The notes beneath the pieces were generated by a model. That model was not told the origin of the DNA. It searched no databases and worked only from the letters and a program-made list of their open reading frames with translations. The translations under genes were made by a program, and so were the position numbers. 64,000 bases of DNA from Diphasiastrum complanatum (lineage: Eukaryota; Streptophyta; Lycopodiopsida; Lycopodiales; Lycopodiaceae), in assembly GCA_029204225.1 (NCBI GenBank), contig CM055095.1:67543940-67607939 (forward strand), in the 5' to 3' direction. This document shows, in pieces, positions 1 to 13,900 of the stretch. Numbering within the stretch: the stretch's first letter is position 1; each line of letters opens with the position of its first letter.

Positions 1-608
1 GGCTCGGGAGCACGGACTAACAGAGGAAGTTCCTAGGATTGGATGTGGCAAGACCTCCGTTACTCACGTAGGGCATAACTAGCATCAGTACTGTTGCCCC
101 TTGACTGTTTTAGGACTTTTTGGCTGGACCAATCCCCTGCCGAAAAAGGCCCTAACAGGCTGATACTATTGGAGGGAGATGATGGTTTAGATGTGGTCCA
201 CATTCATTGAACCTTATTGAATGAATTAGAACATCAACAATTATAATAGGAATTTATTTCATTCCTTCATATGCTCTAGGAAAGTACTCTTTTGTTCATA
301 AAAATAGAAAATGGTTTGTACCTTGATCTCTTTTCATATAATTGTATGTAGTGAGCTAGTATTGATATTAAGTGGGATTCTTTGTTTGTATCTTGATTGA
401 AGTTGATGTATTTCATATTTGGCATAACCTTGACATTTTTCAAATCTTAAAATATTTTTATCTATCTGTTTTTAGTCTAACTTGATCTTGAATGTTAGAT
501 GTGATCATGTCCTTCATTGTTACGATCTTGGATTTTCAGCTTTCTAAGTTTGAATGTATGTGATCATTGATGTCCATAGCCAATCTTCAGTAAAAATTAC
601 AAAGAAAC
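1..608. other. Left-edge intergenic sequence, no gene seen
   Basis: I find no convincing coding region here on either strand. The first 190 bases are more GC-rich than the AT-rich remainder and may be the tail of a repeat that starts outside the window. The last five bases (GAAAC, 604-608) are one copy of the target duplication of the LTR element that follows. Confidence 0.5.
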
Positions 609-914
609 TGTAAGAACCCAAAAGGATTGCCTCTAGGATGAGGATAGGAGAACACAATAGGAGAGACTATGGAGCCAAACCACCCAACCAATCCTAGATC
701 AAAACTGGATCTAGCCCCCAAGCCATGCCATGTGAAGCAAGAGGAGAAGAGAGAACCTGGTAACCTAAACCCAATATGTCGACGAGATAATCTCCACCTC
801 ATTATATAGAGAGTAGAGTCCTGTGCATGTAACCATGCAATCCCCATGCAGGTCAACTATAAATAGATTATATCTCTTCATGTAGTCCTCCTGCCTATAT
901 CCGTCACACAGGCA
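609..914 (-). repeat. 3' LTR of the 609-6215 element, truncated
   Basis: This shares 306 bases with 5738-6043, differing by only a few substitutions visible by eye. It carries the TG...CA boundary at 609 but breaks off at 914, where the partner LTR continues for another 172 bases. The high similarity of the copies suggests fairly recent insertion. Confidence 0.85.
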
Positions 915-3900
915 TGAACAGTTCCTTTAACTTTCAATATTAATCTAGGAAATCATTATCCTTGGTTTGCCTTTCATATCAAACAAGTACTTAGAGATAG
1001 TCAATTTTTCAATTATTAATCTATGTTCTGGAGTACGACTCAAGTTTGAAAAAAAAAATACACTAAGCAATAAATTTCTCAACTAGGTTACACTCAACAC
1101 AAGTTAGTAACATCACCTTCATGTAAAACACTTACATAAATCTCTGAGTGAAATATTCCCTAACTTAGGAGATTAAAGTTAAAGAAAAGAAATAATAATT
1201 ACAGTCTGAAATTATCCACAAACTCTGGCAGACAATTTATAAAAACTTCCAAATACAATTATCCTTAGAATTTAATTCTAAGATATGTTAATTCATTTAA
1301 CTAGAATCTGTAGGAGAATCATTAAGATATAGAATGATTAAAACTCAACTCTGAGTATCCTAGATACTCTTTTGAGTTAAATGCTCTTGTTTCTAGCACC
1401 AAATGCAAGAAAATAGCATTCATTCATCTTAATAGACTTGTCTGTCTCCTATGGTAACTGGAGATCCAATCAAAAGAAAAAAATTGTACTCAAGCATCTA
1501 TAGACCATATACTGTAGCAGAATAGCATCCACTAGATAAATTAAATTCTACAAATAAGATAACTTACCTTGTGAGAATATCTGTGAGATCCATAGGCTCT
1601 CAATAATATACTGGAGTAGAGAGATTCAAAACACTGATCTAAATTCTTACTCAAATAATAGATCAAGTATTAATCATCACACTTAAGAATTATCACCATT
1701 CCTTTAAACCCTCCGACAATAATTAAGTATCTATTTATGATCCGTCAATTATAAATATTTAGATTTATATGATTCGTCAATCATAATTTTCTAGAATCCA
1801 AAACCATACTTAATCATTTACAGGATACTGGAGTATATGTTCAACATAACTCATGAAAAGTAAGAATCATTCCAAATTTTTTCCACCAAGAAAATATTAG
1901 ATTTAGGAATATTTTTCAAACAAGATTCTTTAACTAAAGTGCAAGATTCAAGGTTTATTAACCACTGGTAATTAAAGACTGAATTAAATTTAGATACCCA
2001 AAGTCCCGCTGAATATCAACTCAAAAATTATTCTTGGATTCATTATGATTTGTTATCCAATTGAGGGCTCTGGGATACAATCACTAATGAGCTGAGTCTA
2101 TTCCTTAACTAAGGAATACTCTATCCCAAGAATACTGTATATCCAATGCACATAATTTTAACTGATGAACCCAAATGAGTCACTAATCATGCGTCTTACA
2201 AGCAATATAAATCAAAACCATCAGTTTCTGGTGAATCCACATCACACTGACCGTTTTACCAATTAACTTCACTCTGGAGTAATCAACTACTCAAGTTAAT
2301 GGCCAATGATTCAGAAATCTCAAATGTCTAGGTGAAGAATTCAATTATACTAGTATGACACCACATTTAGATCCTTGCCCAAATCATTTGTAAGTTAATC
2401 CATAAATCTTCTCTACAAAGATTTGTTAACTCTACAAGTATCCATCAAACAATACTTGATCATATGTCTATGTTCACCGACTACATTAAGTGCACCAATT
2501 AACCCTAGTAACCAGGAATACACAGTAGATTCATACAAGATTAATCGTGCACATATGTGAATAATCTCACTATGACCCAGTACATAAACATATTTTTATC
2601 TAGCACATTCCTCCAGAACCCACATATGTTACTCACATATCTCACTGAGATCTTGTAACTCAAGCTACAAAAGATTTTCTATTTCTCATGAGTAAATAAC
2701 ATATCCGAGAAACCTTTGAGACAAATAACATTCACTCTCAACAGTTTTCCAATCCCACTTACCTCTAATTACATAATTTCATCCACTCAATCAACCCCTC
2801 TCTGATCCTAGTACTCAAACTAAGATTAGGTTGATTCAATTCAGAACTCTCAGACTTAACTTCTGATCAAACTTACTTCTATTCCAACCAAAATGAAATT
2901 AGTAACCTTTGACCATTCACTGTACTACTTATAGATAATGATGCAACTTTCAAACCTGCTCTAGATCCAGATTGTCCATACAATCCCTAGAGAATTTCTC
3001 TTATTCGAAAAGTTCCAATTAGGTATCTTACTCTGAATTTATCCGAAATTACTTTCAGACCAAATCTCATTTCTATACCACAACTGGTTCTCTTCCGAAA
3101 GCTATGCAGCCCACAGATCCCCAAATAGAATTTTATCCGATCACTTCACCCCTCCTTTTAAAGAATTTATCAATTTCAATAAAAGTTAACTGAAAAGATG
3201 ATATATGAAAATATCCAAACACATGAAAAAGTCAATAATAAGTGCATTCCACAAAAGGATTCACTTATTTACAAACAAGACTTTTCCTTCAAATATTTTC
3301 ATTTCGAGTGACAAAAACTACCATTCTATCGAAATCCTTTTTTGCAAAAAGAGCTATTCAAGGCTTAGGAAATCGAAACACTTTAACTTAGAATTTTCTG
3401 AATTCCAAGTCTATTCACACAAGTAGTAATTTATATGACATAACAGTCTTTCAGAAGAATAACTTCATGCTGGAAAGAATCATATAAACCAGTCTGATGT
3501 CTTATATTCGAGAAATTACTAAGAAGTAAAAGATTAATTAAGAAAGCGAGAAATAGATTTGAGGGCCTCTGATTTTGTAAATAATGAGATACCAATTTGG
3601 GATCTAGATTAAACCTCAAAATTTTCCAAAATACCCCACATTTGATCAAACAGTTTTATTTTTCCCATATCGAGACTAGGTACTAAAACACAACATTGAT
3701 CATCAGATCTTCACAATCCTAGAATTCCCTTTCCAAAATTACTGATGTCCCATACCATCAGCTTTTCCTTCCATAAAATCCTTAACTGCCTTATCTGATA
3801 TTCTAGAGATTCACTGATCTTCTAGCTGTTCTATAATCACTATAGGATATAATCTCTTGTTCCCATATACTGGAGAGATTTATTTGTATGGCTGGCATGC

Positions 3901-5200
3901 CTATCAGATGGATACCACATATCCACACCTGATTCTATGATTTAGACAGAAGAATTAACATGGTTCAACACTACATTCTGATCCTTACAGGTTAATGATA
4001 AGCTTCAAATCCCCCTGGATCCAAGAGCATCAACTCTAGGGACAAGCTTCTATCAACTAACAGATCCAATGTAATCCATATATCAGATTCTACTTCTAAC
4101 ATCACAATTGACATCCAAAATTGCGGATAACTCAATGGTCACAAAGATATTAGTTATGAGTTCAACTAAATGAATCCTACCCAGAAAATTAATATCCGGT
4201 ATTAAGCAATTATTTACTGGGATTGCTAAAATCCTAATTGCGAAATACATTTCCCGATCACACTTACTACCCCTGATGTCCACTCTTCTTCCCTCCTTAG
4301 AATTTTCAGTTCTATGAAAATCTTTCAACTAAGGTATCAAGAAGACGTAACGACATTAGTAAATGTTTTAAAATTAATTATTGTAGGAAAAAATCTGAAA
4401 TAATTCATTTTTGTCCTATATTTTGGCTGAATATCTGATATATCAAAAATCATTTACTAGTATGTGCAACTGTACTAGTCTGATCTTTTGAATATAATTC
4501 ACCATAGGATTTTACTGGAAATGAAATCAGTTCTATAATTCCTATTATTACAATTTTTCAAAAAAAATTAGACTGTTCTCATTTCACTTCCTGGTTTGAG
4601 ACTTACATCGTTAAAGTTATCTGTAATTAATGGGAAATAACATTTGGATTCGGGTGTTTCTACACTGTATTCCCCCAAAATAATATTGTTGAATAAAGAA
4701 ATACCTCCAAATATTATGAACTTTCCTCCATTAATTATTTAACAAGTATCTCAAAAGCTTTGGTTTGTTAAATTTTAATGACCACAATCATCAAAACCAC
4801 AATAACCAACTGATCGGTGTTCCCCCAATTTGAAAAGGAGAAAATTGAAAAAACACAATTTAACTCCATTTACTGGGAGTACCAATACTCTAGAGTTAAA
4901 TGGTTTAAATAGCATCACACCAAGGAGTCGAATTCCTAAATTGGGTATGTGCCTAAGAACCGTACTATTCCTTTCGTTCCGTCAAGATCGGTTTCAGAAA
5001 AATTCCCATCAAAAATCGATTAAGACTGCTTGACCACGAATAATGGTACTCAAGTTTAACAAAAGCTGGGCTTACATTGCTGAAAGCCGAATGCCAAGTT
5101 GATAATAGCGTATGACATGCACATTGTCCATGGAGAAAGAAAATCCAATTTTCTTCTAACCATACTCGGGAACAATATACAAAATCAAATCATGCAACAA

Positions 5201-5256
5201 TCTTGACATCTAACCATTCTGAAACCGATCTTGACATCTAACCATTCTGAAACCGA
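5201..5256. repeat. 28-bp tandem duplication inside the LTR element
   Basis: A 28-base unit beginning TCTTGACATCTAACC is present twice head to tail. A neighbouring phrase, AACAATATACAAAATC, also recurs on both sides (near 5171 and 5262), so a slightly larger segment was probably duplicated. Confidence 0.8.
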
Positions 5257-5737
5257 TCTTGAACAATATACAAAATCAAATCATTCACATCTATGTTATA
5301 ATTCTGCCGTAATTAGATTCATGTAGCCACACCACTAATAGTTTAATTCACCGGAAAAATTGATTTCCATCAATCAATCACTAAACTGAATTAGTCATGC
5401 ATGAATCAAATAACTAATAACATCATGGACTCATACATCAATCCAAAACTCCATAGAAAGTGAGTTCAAGCCACAAGCCACATGATTCACCGTTGCAAAT
5501 CATCCACATGAATTGGAAACATCCTAAAGAAACATAAAATCAAGAATGAATTACAAAACTAATTCCAACATCTTTGTCAAAAGTAAATGTGTAGAATGGC
5601 ACTCTACCACAACTTTGAAAAGCTCAATGAATTAGTAAATCCACTTCTAAACTTCCCTTGAAAAATTAGCACTTCCGATGTAGCGCTTGCCTCCAATTCC
5701 TATCCAAAGCCGCATCTTAGCCGTGCTCTGATACCAA

Positions 5738-6215
5738 TGTAAGAACCCAAAAGGATTGCCTCTAAGATGAGGATAGGAGAACACAATAGGAGAGACTATG
5801 GAGCCAAACCACCCAACCAATCCTAGATCAAAACTGGATCTAGCCCTTAAGCCATGCCATGTGAAGCAAGAGGAGAAGAGAGAACCTGGTAACCTAAACC
5901 CAATATGTCGACGAGAGAATCTCCACCTCATTATATAGAGAGTAGAGTCCTGTGCATGTAACCATGCAATCCCCATGCATGTCAACTATAAATAGATTAC
6001 ATCTCTTCATGCAATCCTCCTGCCTATATCCGTCACACAGGCACGCAATACTCCATATGTCTCAATTAGAGTGTCTGGGTCCTCTCAAAGTAATTAGTCA
6101 CAAACAGGCCTTGACATGGAATTAAATCATGGCGTGACCAATAATCTCGAGTACTGGAGGGCCGGGCTACCATATTAGGACTATTCCAGGTCCTTAACCG
6201 AATATGGCCATAACA
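5738..6215 (-). repeat. 5' LTR (478 bp) with adjacent primer-binding site
   Basis: On the minus strand it runs from TGTTATG (6215) to CTTACA (5738). The primer-binding site occupies 5725-5737. The segment 6044-6215 is absent from the left LTR but is similar to the first part of the LTR at 22702-23195 in inverse orientation, including a shared ACCAATAATCTCGA phrase on the plus strand here. Confidence 0.85.
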
Positions 6216-7777
6216 GAAACTATTTCACATTCCATTTTTCTGTCATATTAGACAAAAAAATTATTTCATATTGGTTATAAGTTTATTGGTTTTTAGGCAT
6301 GCATATCAATTGTAAATACTGAACGCAAAATGTATCGATAGGTGGTCATTAAGGAAGCCTCCCTATGGTAAGGCTAGATTTCCAAAAGTGTATGGGAGAA
6401 GACTAGGAGTGGTTATTATTGGGTTTGTGGCCATGCTCAAAACATTTTTCTTCTTGAAGATCAAAACTAAGGATGACACCAATAGATTTCTAGTCACTCA
6501 AACTTAGTGTTGTCAATGTAATCATGTTGTAGTAAAAAAATTTGCTTGGATGATTTCACAGGACTCATCCCTATGGAAATCATGGTTTTTTTTGTCTCAC
6601 ATTTAAAACAAAAAAATAGCTTTGCATCTTTATGGTTGTCTCACTACTAAGCACACTGAAACAAGACTTTCTACACAATTAAACAAAACTTCGATTGGGT
6701 ACTGATGAGAATTTGATTAGAGCAGTCCAATTCTCTCTACTTGGGACATTACAATGGACTTTGGCATGAGCCTATAGCCTTGACTACGAACACAAACACT
6801 AGCCTTCCCTCATAGTTTAGTTGCTAGTACTCTCATATTTAATGAACATGGCAATTTTAGTAATGCATTTTTTTTACTAAGTGCTTGAGCCCCAAGATCA
6901 AGACACATCTATATACAGAGCTCTATCTTTAGCCCTTAATGGCTTCCTCATCCACAAATAGGAGGCCCATGGGATGGCCACTCGAGTTATTTTAACCTCT
7001 TTGTTCGTCCCAATGTTTATCAATGTTGGAAAACTTGGCTTTGATTTTCCTCCACTTGAAGTTGAGGAGGCCGACATAAATGCTTCTACATGAAAGATAT
7101 TTTCTAGCCAAACCGCTTCTTGTTGTTGCAAACAAGCAATCTTTGGCATGCTTAAGTGCTCATTAGCATTTGGCTAGGCCATCATCTATGCCATTCATAC
7201 ACCCGGCCATCATCTAAGTTATCCACAGAACTAAATAACTTAAGCATGTCATAAGACTCATGGGACTAGCTAGGGACTCTGTACATGACGTTGTGGTGTA
7301 GCTAGAGAATTAGGGTTTGGCTTGCCCACCCAGGTTAGAAGAAACCATGCCCAAACATGGGCGAATAGCTGGGGTCAAATGCCTATCTAGAAAGAACAAA
7401 GTTGGAGATAGATTGACATGGTTAAGGGCGTGCCCTAACCACCACAAGGCCATCCCCTAGCCATTCACCAACCACCCTTTTCAACTCCTTGGGACATCTC
7501 TCTCTCTCTCTCTCTCACTCAATGAACAAACTCATCTTCCAATTGGAAAAGTAAGAGACGAAATGGCTTATATTATTAAGCAATGCTCAGGATTGATGAT
7601 TCTACAGAGGGTGAAGATCATGCAAGCGAAGAGTTGGGCACAAATGGCAGCAAACGGAATTAGAACAAATACAAAGTGTAGAAAAGTAGCAGCGGCAGCT
7701 TCCTAGAAAGAAATGCGAAATGGGTCTTCATGCATGCACCAATTTGAGTGTAGAATCAAGTGCTGAGCACTATCGAA
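6216..7777. other. Upstream region of the phosphatase gene
   Basis: I see no protein-coding gene. The stretch includes the second GAAAC target copy (6216-6220), short T-rich runs, and a CT dinucleotide run near 7499-7515 about 260 bases before the start codon. Promoter and 5' UTR of the downstream gene are expected in the last kilobase, but I could not identify a TATA box or transcription start with confidence. Confidence 0.4.
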
Positions 7778-7923
7778 ATGGGTCTCTGCGCTTCTTCTTG
7801 TTCAGCAGCATCACCAGCCTCTACTGCAAGAACTACAGCCTCCTGGGCAGTCCTGGATCACACACAGTACATGGACAGATCAGTGGCTTCTGCATTGAAG
7901 GAGCGAATACAGTGCAGCTTTGA
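7713..7923 (+). promoter_or_regulatory. Two upstream ORFs before the phosphatase start codon
   Basis: Two ATG codons lie in the presumed leader. The one at 7713 opens a 17-codon ORF that closes at 7766, 11 bases before the main ATG. The one at 7720 opens a 67-codon ORF in another frame that overlaps the main ATG at 7778 and runs to 7923. If the transcript starts upstream of 7713, both would be met first by scanning ribosomes and could lower translation. Whether they are in the mRNA is not known. Confidence 0.4.
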
Positions 7924-10900
7924 AGGACTCGGATCAGCCGAAGGTTGCCGTTACGAGGATCACCGACAGCAGAAGGGGGAAGGCGCTATTGTTGGGCTGC
8001 ATTCGTCGTGGGTGACTCCATTTATCCTGGGAATGGCTCGCCCTTCGGATCACATAATCAAACAGTACTTCATCATCTACCAGGTATCATTTGTATAATT
8101 CGCCAAGCAAGATGCCTCGCTACATCTTGTCTTCCCATGAAGCCTCTTCGTTATAAAAACGGCCTTTTGGCAACCCACCCATCAAATGTGTGAGCATCCC
8201 TAAAAAGGCAGGTGCACATCTACACACTCCTACATCATATCCCACCTAAAATCAATTTGGATAGAATCCTTTAATCCAATGTGCCAACGTTGCCCCTACT
8301 TCTGTACGAAGGTAGAAGTATTTTATTTGAAGTGTGCCAAGTTTTGTCATACCTGTGTGTCACAAGATGTACAGCCTGATAAACTATACGTACGTTCTTC
8401 ACCTAATCCGATCATTTGTTTATTACATTTGGCGTATCAGCTCAACCTAGTCCAGAATCTGACTTTATAGGTGTTTTTGTAGTGCTTGGTTTTCTTTTTA
8501 TGATGCTAGTTAACAAGTTTTTGTGAGCACACCCGACTTGGTTAGCTAGTACAGGGTACCATACACCTTCCTCCCATGCCCGGTGAGGATACTCACACGA
8601 CTGTATGTCCATAGGAGTGTTCTTGCACTATGAACAAATTTTAGGTCTAAAGATTAAAGAAGTGCACATGTAGCCAGAATGAATCACAAGAGTTATTTTA
8701 GCTTTAAAACCCAAGTCACTTTATCTACACCTCCAACACATGAGACCTTACAAAGCTTAGAGTACATGCTATTCTCCTTTGGTCTTAAGTTTTGCTAAGC
8801 CATAGGCTTGGTAAGTTTGTAGTTCTCAGAGGATGTGATAACTTAAAAGCGTTCATCACTAGTTGCTCATTCTTAAAAGAGGAGGCAGCCTTCAAGCTAC
8901 ATCTACGTACCAACCACTTTGAGATGATTTCCTTCCATCTAGCTATTTAGGCCTTGGCTATCAATCAGATTGCTTCATTTTGCAACTTATTGAAGTTTTT
9001 TCTTTGCATGGCAACTACCACAAATTTTTGGTTACTCTTTGTAACTTCAATTGCAAACTAACAAAACATATACTCACAACATACCAAGTCTCTTTGTGTA
9101 GATCTTCTTGAACAAATAGAAACCTAGCAAAGGTTTTGTACCAATTTGTGCAACTTATTTTCAGCATAAATATCAATGAGCTTGCCATAGAAATGGTTTC
9201 ACATGTTGTGTATAGGGGTCTAATGCAAATTTTAAACAGTTCCATTCTGCAGGAATTGATGCAATTCTGAATTTGCAAGAACCTGGTGAGCATGCAGCAT
9301 GTGGACACGGAATAAAAGCTGAAAGTGGATTCTCTTACACCCCAGAACTATTTATGGAAAACAAAAGTGAGTATAGGAGGCACTTTCTTGCTGCTATGCT
9401 CAAAGAAAGCTTTCAAATTTCAGTATGGCCATTGTGCTATCTAGAATTTGGACGTTCTTCAAAACATCAGATACTTCCAGCTAATTTTGCATTTGTGTCT
9501 TGTTGTTCAATTGAGAAGCTAGAGCTGAATGCTGCTTGCTCTAGAAGATGCCCTAGGGATGTTGGCCTAGCATCTGTTAATTGTCCTTGATGTGAAGGTT
9601 GCTAATCATTACTCACATACAATCACAGATGCACACCAACAAGGCAACTACTGAATCTTCACCAAAGAGCACACCTACTTGCCAAAATGAAACAGCAATA
9701 GGATCATAACAAAAGATGTTTAGATCTGTCGTAATTATAGTAAACAGGCCGCACAACAGCAGAGATGCATTTAATACACTATTAAAATAGAGATCAAGCA
9801 AACATCAAGAATTCTACACAAATGAAAAAGAGAACCACAGATGAGATGATAATATTGCTCCAAAATCTTCCACAAATGGAAATGGACACATCTAAGCATC
9901 TACAAATATGAAATAGAAAGATTTTATAACTGATATAGAGAATAGTGTCCATATTAAATGCTTCATTATTTCTTACATCAATTTTACATATCACGATGAA
10001 AAACAACATGAAGAAGTACATTAAACAATAAAGAATAGGTTTCTTCCTGCTTGCACGTCTGATATCTTTGTGAAACAGCACACATGTAATAGATGAAAGT
10101 TATGAATGAGTGCTTGCATGTCTTATACCCCTTCGAGTGTTTTGTCGAATAATACCTTGGTTGTGATTCAATTTTGTAAGTATGCAGCTATTGATCATTG
10201 CATTCACCTGCACTTCTAATGATTTCACTTTGGAAGCTAGCTTCTGATTAGTCTCCTTATGGTTGAATTTGGAGTTCTTCAGCCCTACTCTCTGCTGTGC
10301 TCTATGCTTCTTTGGTGATGGTTATTGTTGTTTCCCAGGATTGTTGGTTGTTTAGGTGCCAAACTAGTTCCCAGTGCAAATAATCTAGTTTGCTTAATAC
10401 AGTGGCAGCAGGTAGATCTATTAAGCAGCACTTTAAGAGAGGTGTCTAGGTCCTACTTTTCTCCCCAATGTGAAGCACTGCAAAAATACCACCTGCTAAC
10501 TTACACTTTGATTCACAACTTGTAGGCATAAGTGCTGGTTCTGTACCTTTTTGAGAGGTATGTTCCATTCAGTATGTATGGAACGAAACTCGTTTCATAG
10601 TTACAAAATGAAATTTGTTCCATTTCTACAAAACAATATTAAAGATAAATTATATTTCATATAATTATTATGTAAGGATAGCAGAGGCTTAACATTGCAT
10701 GATTGTGAGCAAAGATGCAGTTTTCTACTACAATTTTCCTTGGAGGGACATGCAATGCCCCGCTCTGGACTACAGTCTTCGTATTGTTCAAGTCATGGAT
10801 TTCCATATTACCAGGGGAGGAAAGGTGAGACATTGCTGTACTCTGGTAATTTTGGATTAATAATCAAGTCTTTTTTAACAAAGCAGTGAAGTTTTGTTTA

Positions 10901-13900
10901 TAATTATTTACTTGTTTTCTTGCACTTTTTCATCAGGTTGCAGTTCATTGCCATTCAGGTCTCGGTGAGATAATGATTCTGATAGCACATCTGAACCTGT
11001 TAGGAACGCACCGCTACTTGAAATTCATTTATTTTGCAAAAAAGCAAGAACTACTTTAAAGCAAGGTGATGTATGGAGGCTTTTACTAGCAAGCAGTTTG
11101 TGTCCTCTCAGGTCCCTTTTCAGTTGCATGTAGTCCTCCATACTATAGGCTCATAGCTGGTATTAACATGCTAACTGGCATTCGAACAAGGCTTGTAGCT
11201 TAGAATGCATGCCAATGTGCTTATTTGTAAGGCTTAATTCATCATACAGCTGATAAGTAGAAAATGCTCTGAGATCTTGCTTTCAAGTGGCATTAAAAAA
11301 GACACATGGCTTGTAGGAAAAATTCCCATGCTCCGTATGGAATGTAATTTTCAAAAGCATTTTACATGCAAGAAAATTGCTTTCCTTTTTTCTAATTCTA
11401 ACAGCTGTTGAATATGCACGGAAAATACCTAAACAAAAAGCCAAAACAGTTATTTATGACACACGATAGAAAAGTGTAGAGTAGTTGTTGCCATCCTACT
11501 TACCTCGGGAACCAATTCTTGGCAGTGATAGCCTAGTTAGGCTTATGTAAGCTAAGTGATCAATACTGTAACATTCAAATATGTTTGATTCTCAACCAGA
11601 CTTGCTTAAAATGCCAATGCTCAAATCAATTTTTTGGGGCCCAAGGCCCAACATAAGGCGCCAGGGTCCAATCTAGAGAAGTAAACCTACATCGGATTGC
11701 TAGCATCCCTCAACCTGTCTTCCTTTAACCTTTTTGCAACTAGATGAAAATGATTGGTGTTTGCTTCTCACTCACATGCTCATTTGTTTACTTTAAGTCA
11801 GCCACACAATTTTTTGTTTTATGCTAGCAAACTCATCTAGAGAAAGAGAGATTTCTTACTTACAAAATAGAAAGACTAAGTCTGAAGTATTGTAGAGCAA
11901 GGCTGAATCTGTAGCAGAGAAATGCAGGTAAGAAGGATTAGAAGTTGAAGCTGGTGGACAACAGCACCGATGATGTTTGATGAATCAGGCCTTTAGGAGC
12001 CAAAAAAGTAGGAGCGATTGAGTAACAGTGGGTAGATGGCATTGAGTGACAGTGATTAATGGAAAATAAGACATGGGTGTTCACTGAATAGCCGAAAGAA
12101 GGGCTGCAATCAGAAATAGTTTCAAAAGCAATGTACCAGGCAGATGGTATCTTTGAACGGTTCAAAGAATCCCCTGGAGTGTAAGAGTTGCCGCTGCGTC
12201 TGCTTGACGCTGGCTCAGATCTCAGCTGCTGCGTAATGGGTTATCGCAGAGCCTTGTGCTCCAAACTTGGCATGGGATCCCCATGGATGTACAGTGTATA
12301 CATTGTGCATAAAATGATATCAGTGCTTCTCATGCTTCGGTGAGAGAGAAAAACAAAAGCAAGCTGTGGTGAAAAACATGCTTTACGCAATGCCTTTACG
12401 AGTGAATCCTGAGGGGTCTCTGTTTTTCGTGGGGGGAAAGGCCGTGTCTGAGGGCTTTCCTTGCTTCGGAGGGCCCTCGCCCGAGGGCAGGCCCCGACTA
12501 GCAAGGAAGGCCCGAGGGCTTGGGGCCCTCCCCTGCGTAATGCCATTGTGCGAAGGTTTTTTTTTTTTTTTGGCCATACGGCCGTATGCGTGGACTGGTT
12601 TTTGTTTTTTTTTTTTCTTTTTCGATTTTTTCGGGCCTTACGGCCTTACCGTACGGCCGCATGCGTGGACAATTTATTTTTTTTGGGCAAATGTTTTTAC
12701 ATTTGTGGTGGAATGTGGGATGTGGACGGCCAATGACGGGCTGCCACATAGCACATGCACATTCCACCGAAGAGAGGAGAGAGAACGTGCATTCCGTAGA
12801 GAGAGAATGACAGATTCCTAGGAAAAAGAAAATTGGATGGACATTATGCTCCTGGAAGTGGTCCCAAAATACAAAGGACACCTGAGAATTTTTCTAACGA
12901 TAAAGGGCTTGCTTCTGGAAGCCAAGAAATATTAGTATCATCCACTGGGGTTGGGTAACAATGCTTCATCAACGACTTTTGCAGACACCCAAGGATCTAC
13001 ATGGATGCCTATGGCAGAATTTAGATTTTGTCATAAATGGGCTAAGGCAGCAGCAAGTCTGTGCCTGTGCAGCCCCATGGCTGGCCTACATTGGTGCATA
13101 CTTACTGAAAGGGTTTGTCCCCCTATCAGGCTATGTTCTGTATGAGTTGGCAATCCCTATTTGTCATGGAGGAGCAACTCAATAAAATTGTGATTGATGC
13201 CAAATCATTCAAGTTGGAACTCATCTGTTGCGATAGATCCATTAAATTTCACTTTAGCCCATGTAAATTAAGCTATGGGACTTGCACCCAAGTCTTTTAG
13301 CTGGAAGAATCTTCGAGTTGAGTCATGCAAGGTGGTACCAACACTTTGGCAATACATTTGATGACATTATGATATAAGAATCACATTGCTTTTCAACCAG
13401 AAGCTGCAAAAACTCCAAGCATGAAGAAGAATTAGTTGATATTGCCATGTTTGTTTTTAAGCAACAATTAGGTTGGCTAGAAAGATTTCATGTCAAATCT
13501 ACCATTAAGGAACAAGTTGAGATATCCAAGGGACAAGCAATGACCATAAAGTGAATAAGGCATTAGAAGCCTGTATTACAACTTTCCAGCTATCCAACTT
13601 TCTTGTCAATTGTCAAAAATTGGCACAACAATGTCTTATGTTTGAACTTCAAGCAAAAGCTACAAGGGAAATGGTTCTAATATCTGATCGATGCTAAAAT
13701 AACCAGTGGATCTGCTTGTTTGTGCACGTTGTTGTAGACAGAATAGAGAGTTTTTAGTATTAAAGAGGTTGAGAGAAATTAGAAAGTTCGAAATCTCTTA
13801 TAGTGATTTTATTACAACCCTTACAATTCACATAGAAGCAAAAGCAACAGGATCATTTTTTGTGAAGACTCCAAAACTCTGTACAAAATATGACCATAGT

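Larger units (their letters stand above)
609..6215 (-). mobile_element. LTR retroelement with 5-bp target duplication, no intact coding
   Basis: A stretch of about 306 bases occurs twice, at 609-914 and 5738-6043, almost unchanged and in the same direction. Read on the minus strand, the right copy starts TGTTATG at 6215, ends CTTACA at 5738 and is followed at once by a primer-binding site, TTGGTATCAGAGC, complementary to initiator tRNA-Met. The whole element is flanked by GAAAC at 604-608 and at 6216-6220. The left LTR lacks about 170 bases of its 5' part, and the purine tract expected inside it was not found, so a deletion probably removed both. The 4.8-kb interior is AT-rich with only short ORFs and nothing I recognise, so this is either a LARD-like non-autonomous element or a badly decayed one. 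A related LTR at 22702-23195 follows a Copia reverse-transcriptase fragment, which suggests a Ty1/Copia relationship. Confidence 0.85.

Noticed and set aside
7720-7923. MGLHACTN open frame as the true N-terminus of the phosphatase
   Set aside because: It is in a different frame from the conserved SSWVTPFILGMARPS segment. It is treated as an upstream ORF.
12366-12881. Several overlapping 60-150 codon open frames on both strands
   Set aside because: They come from GC-rich hairpin arms and T tracts (poly-Phe or poly-Lys) with no family resemblance.
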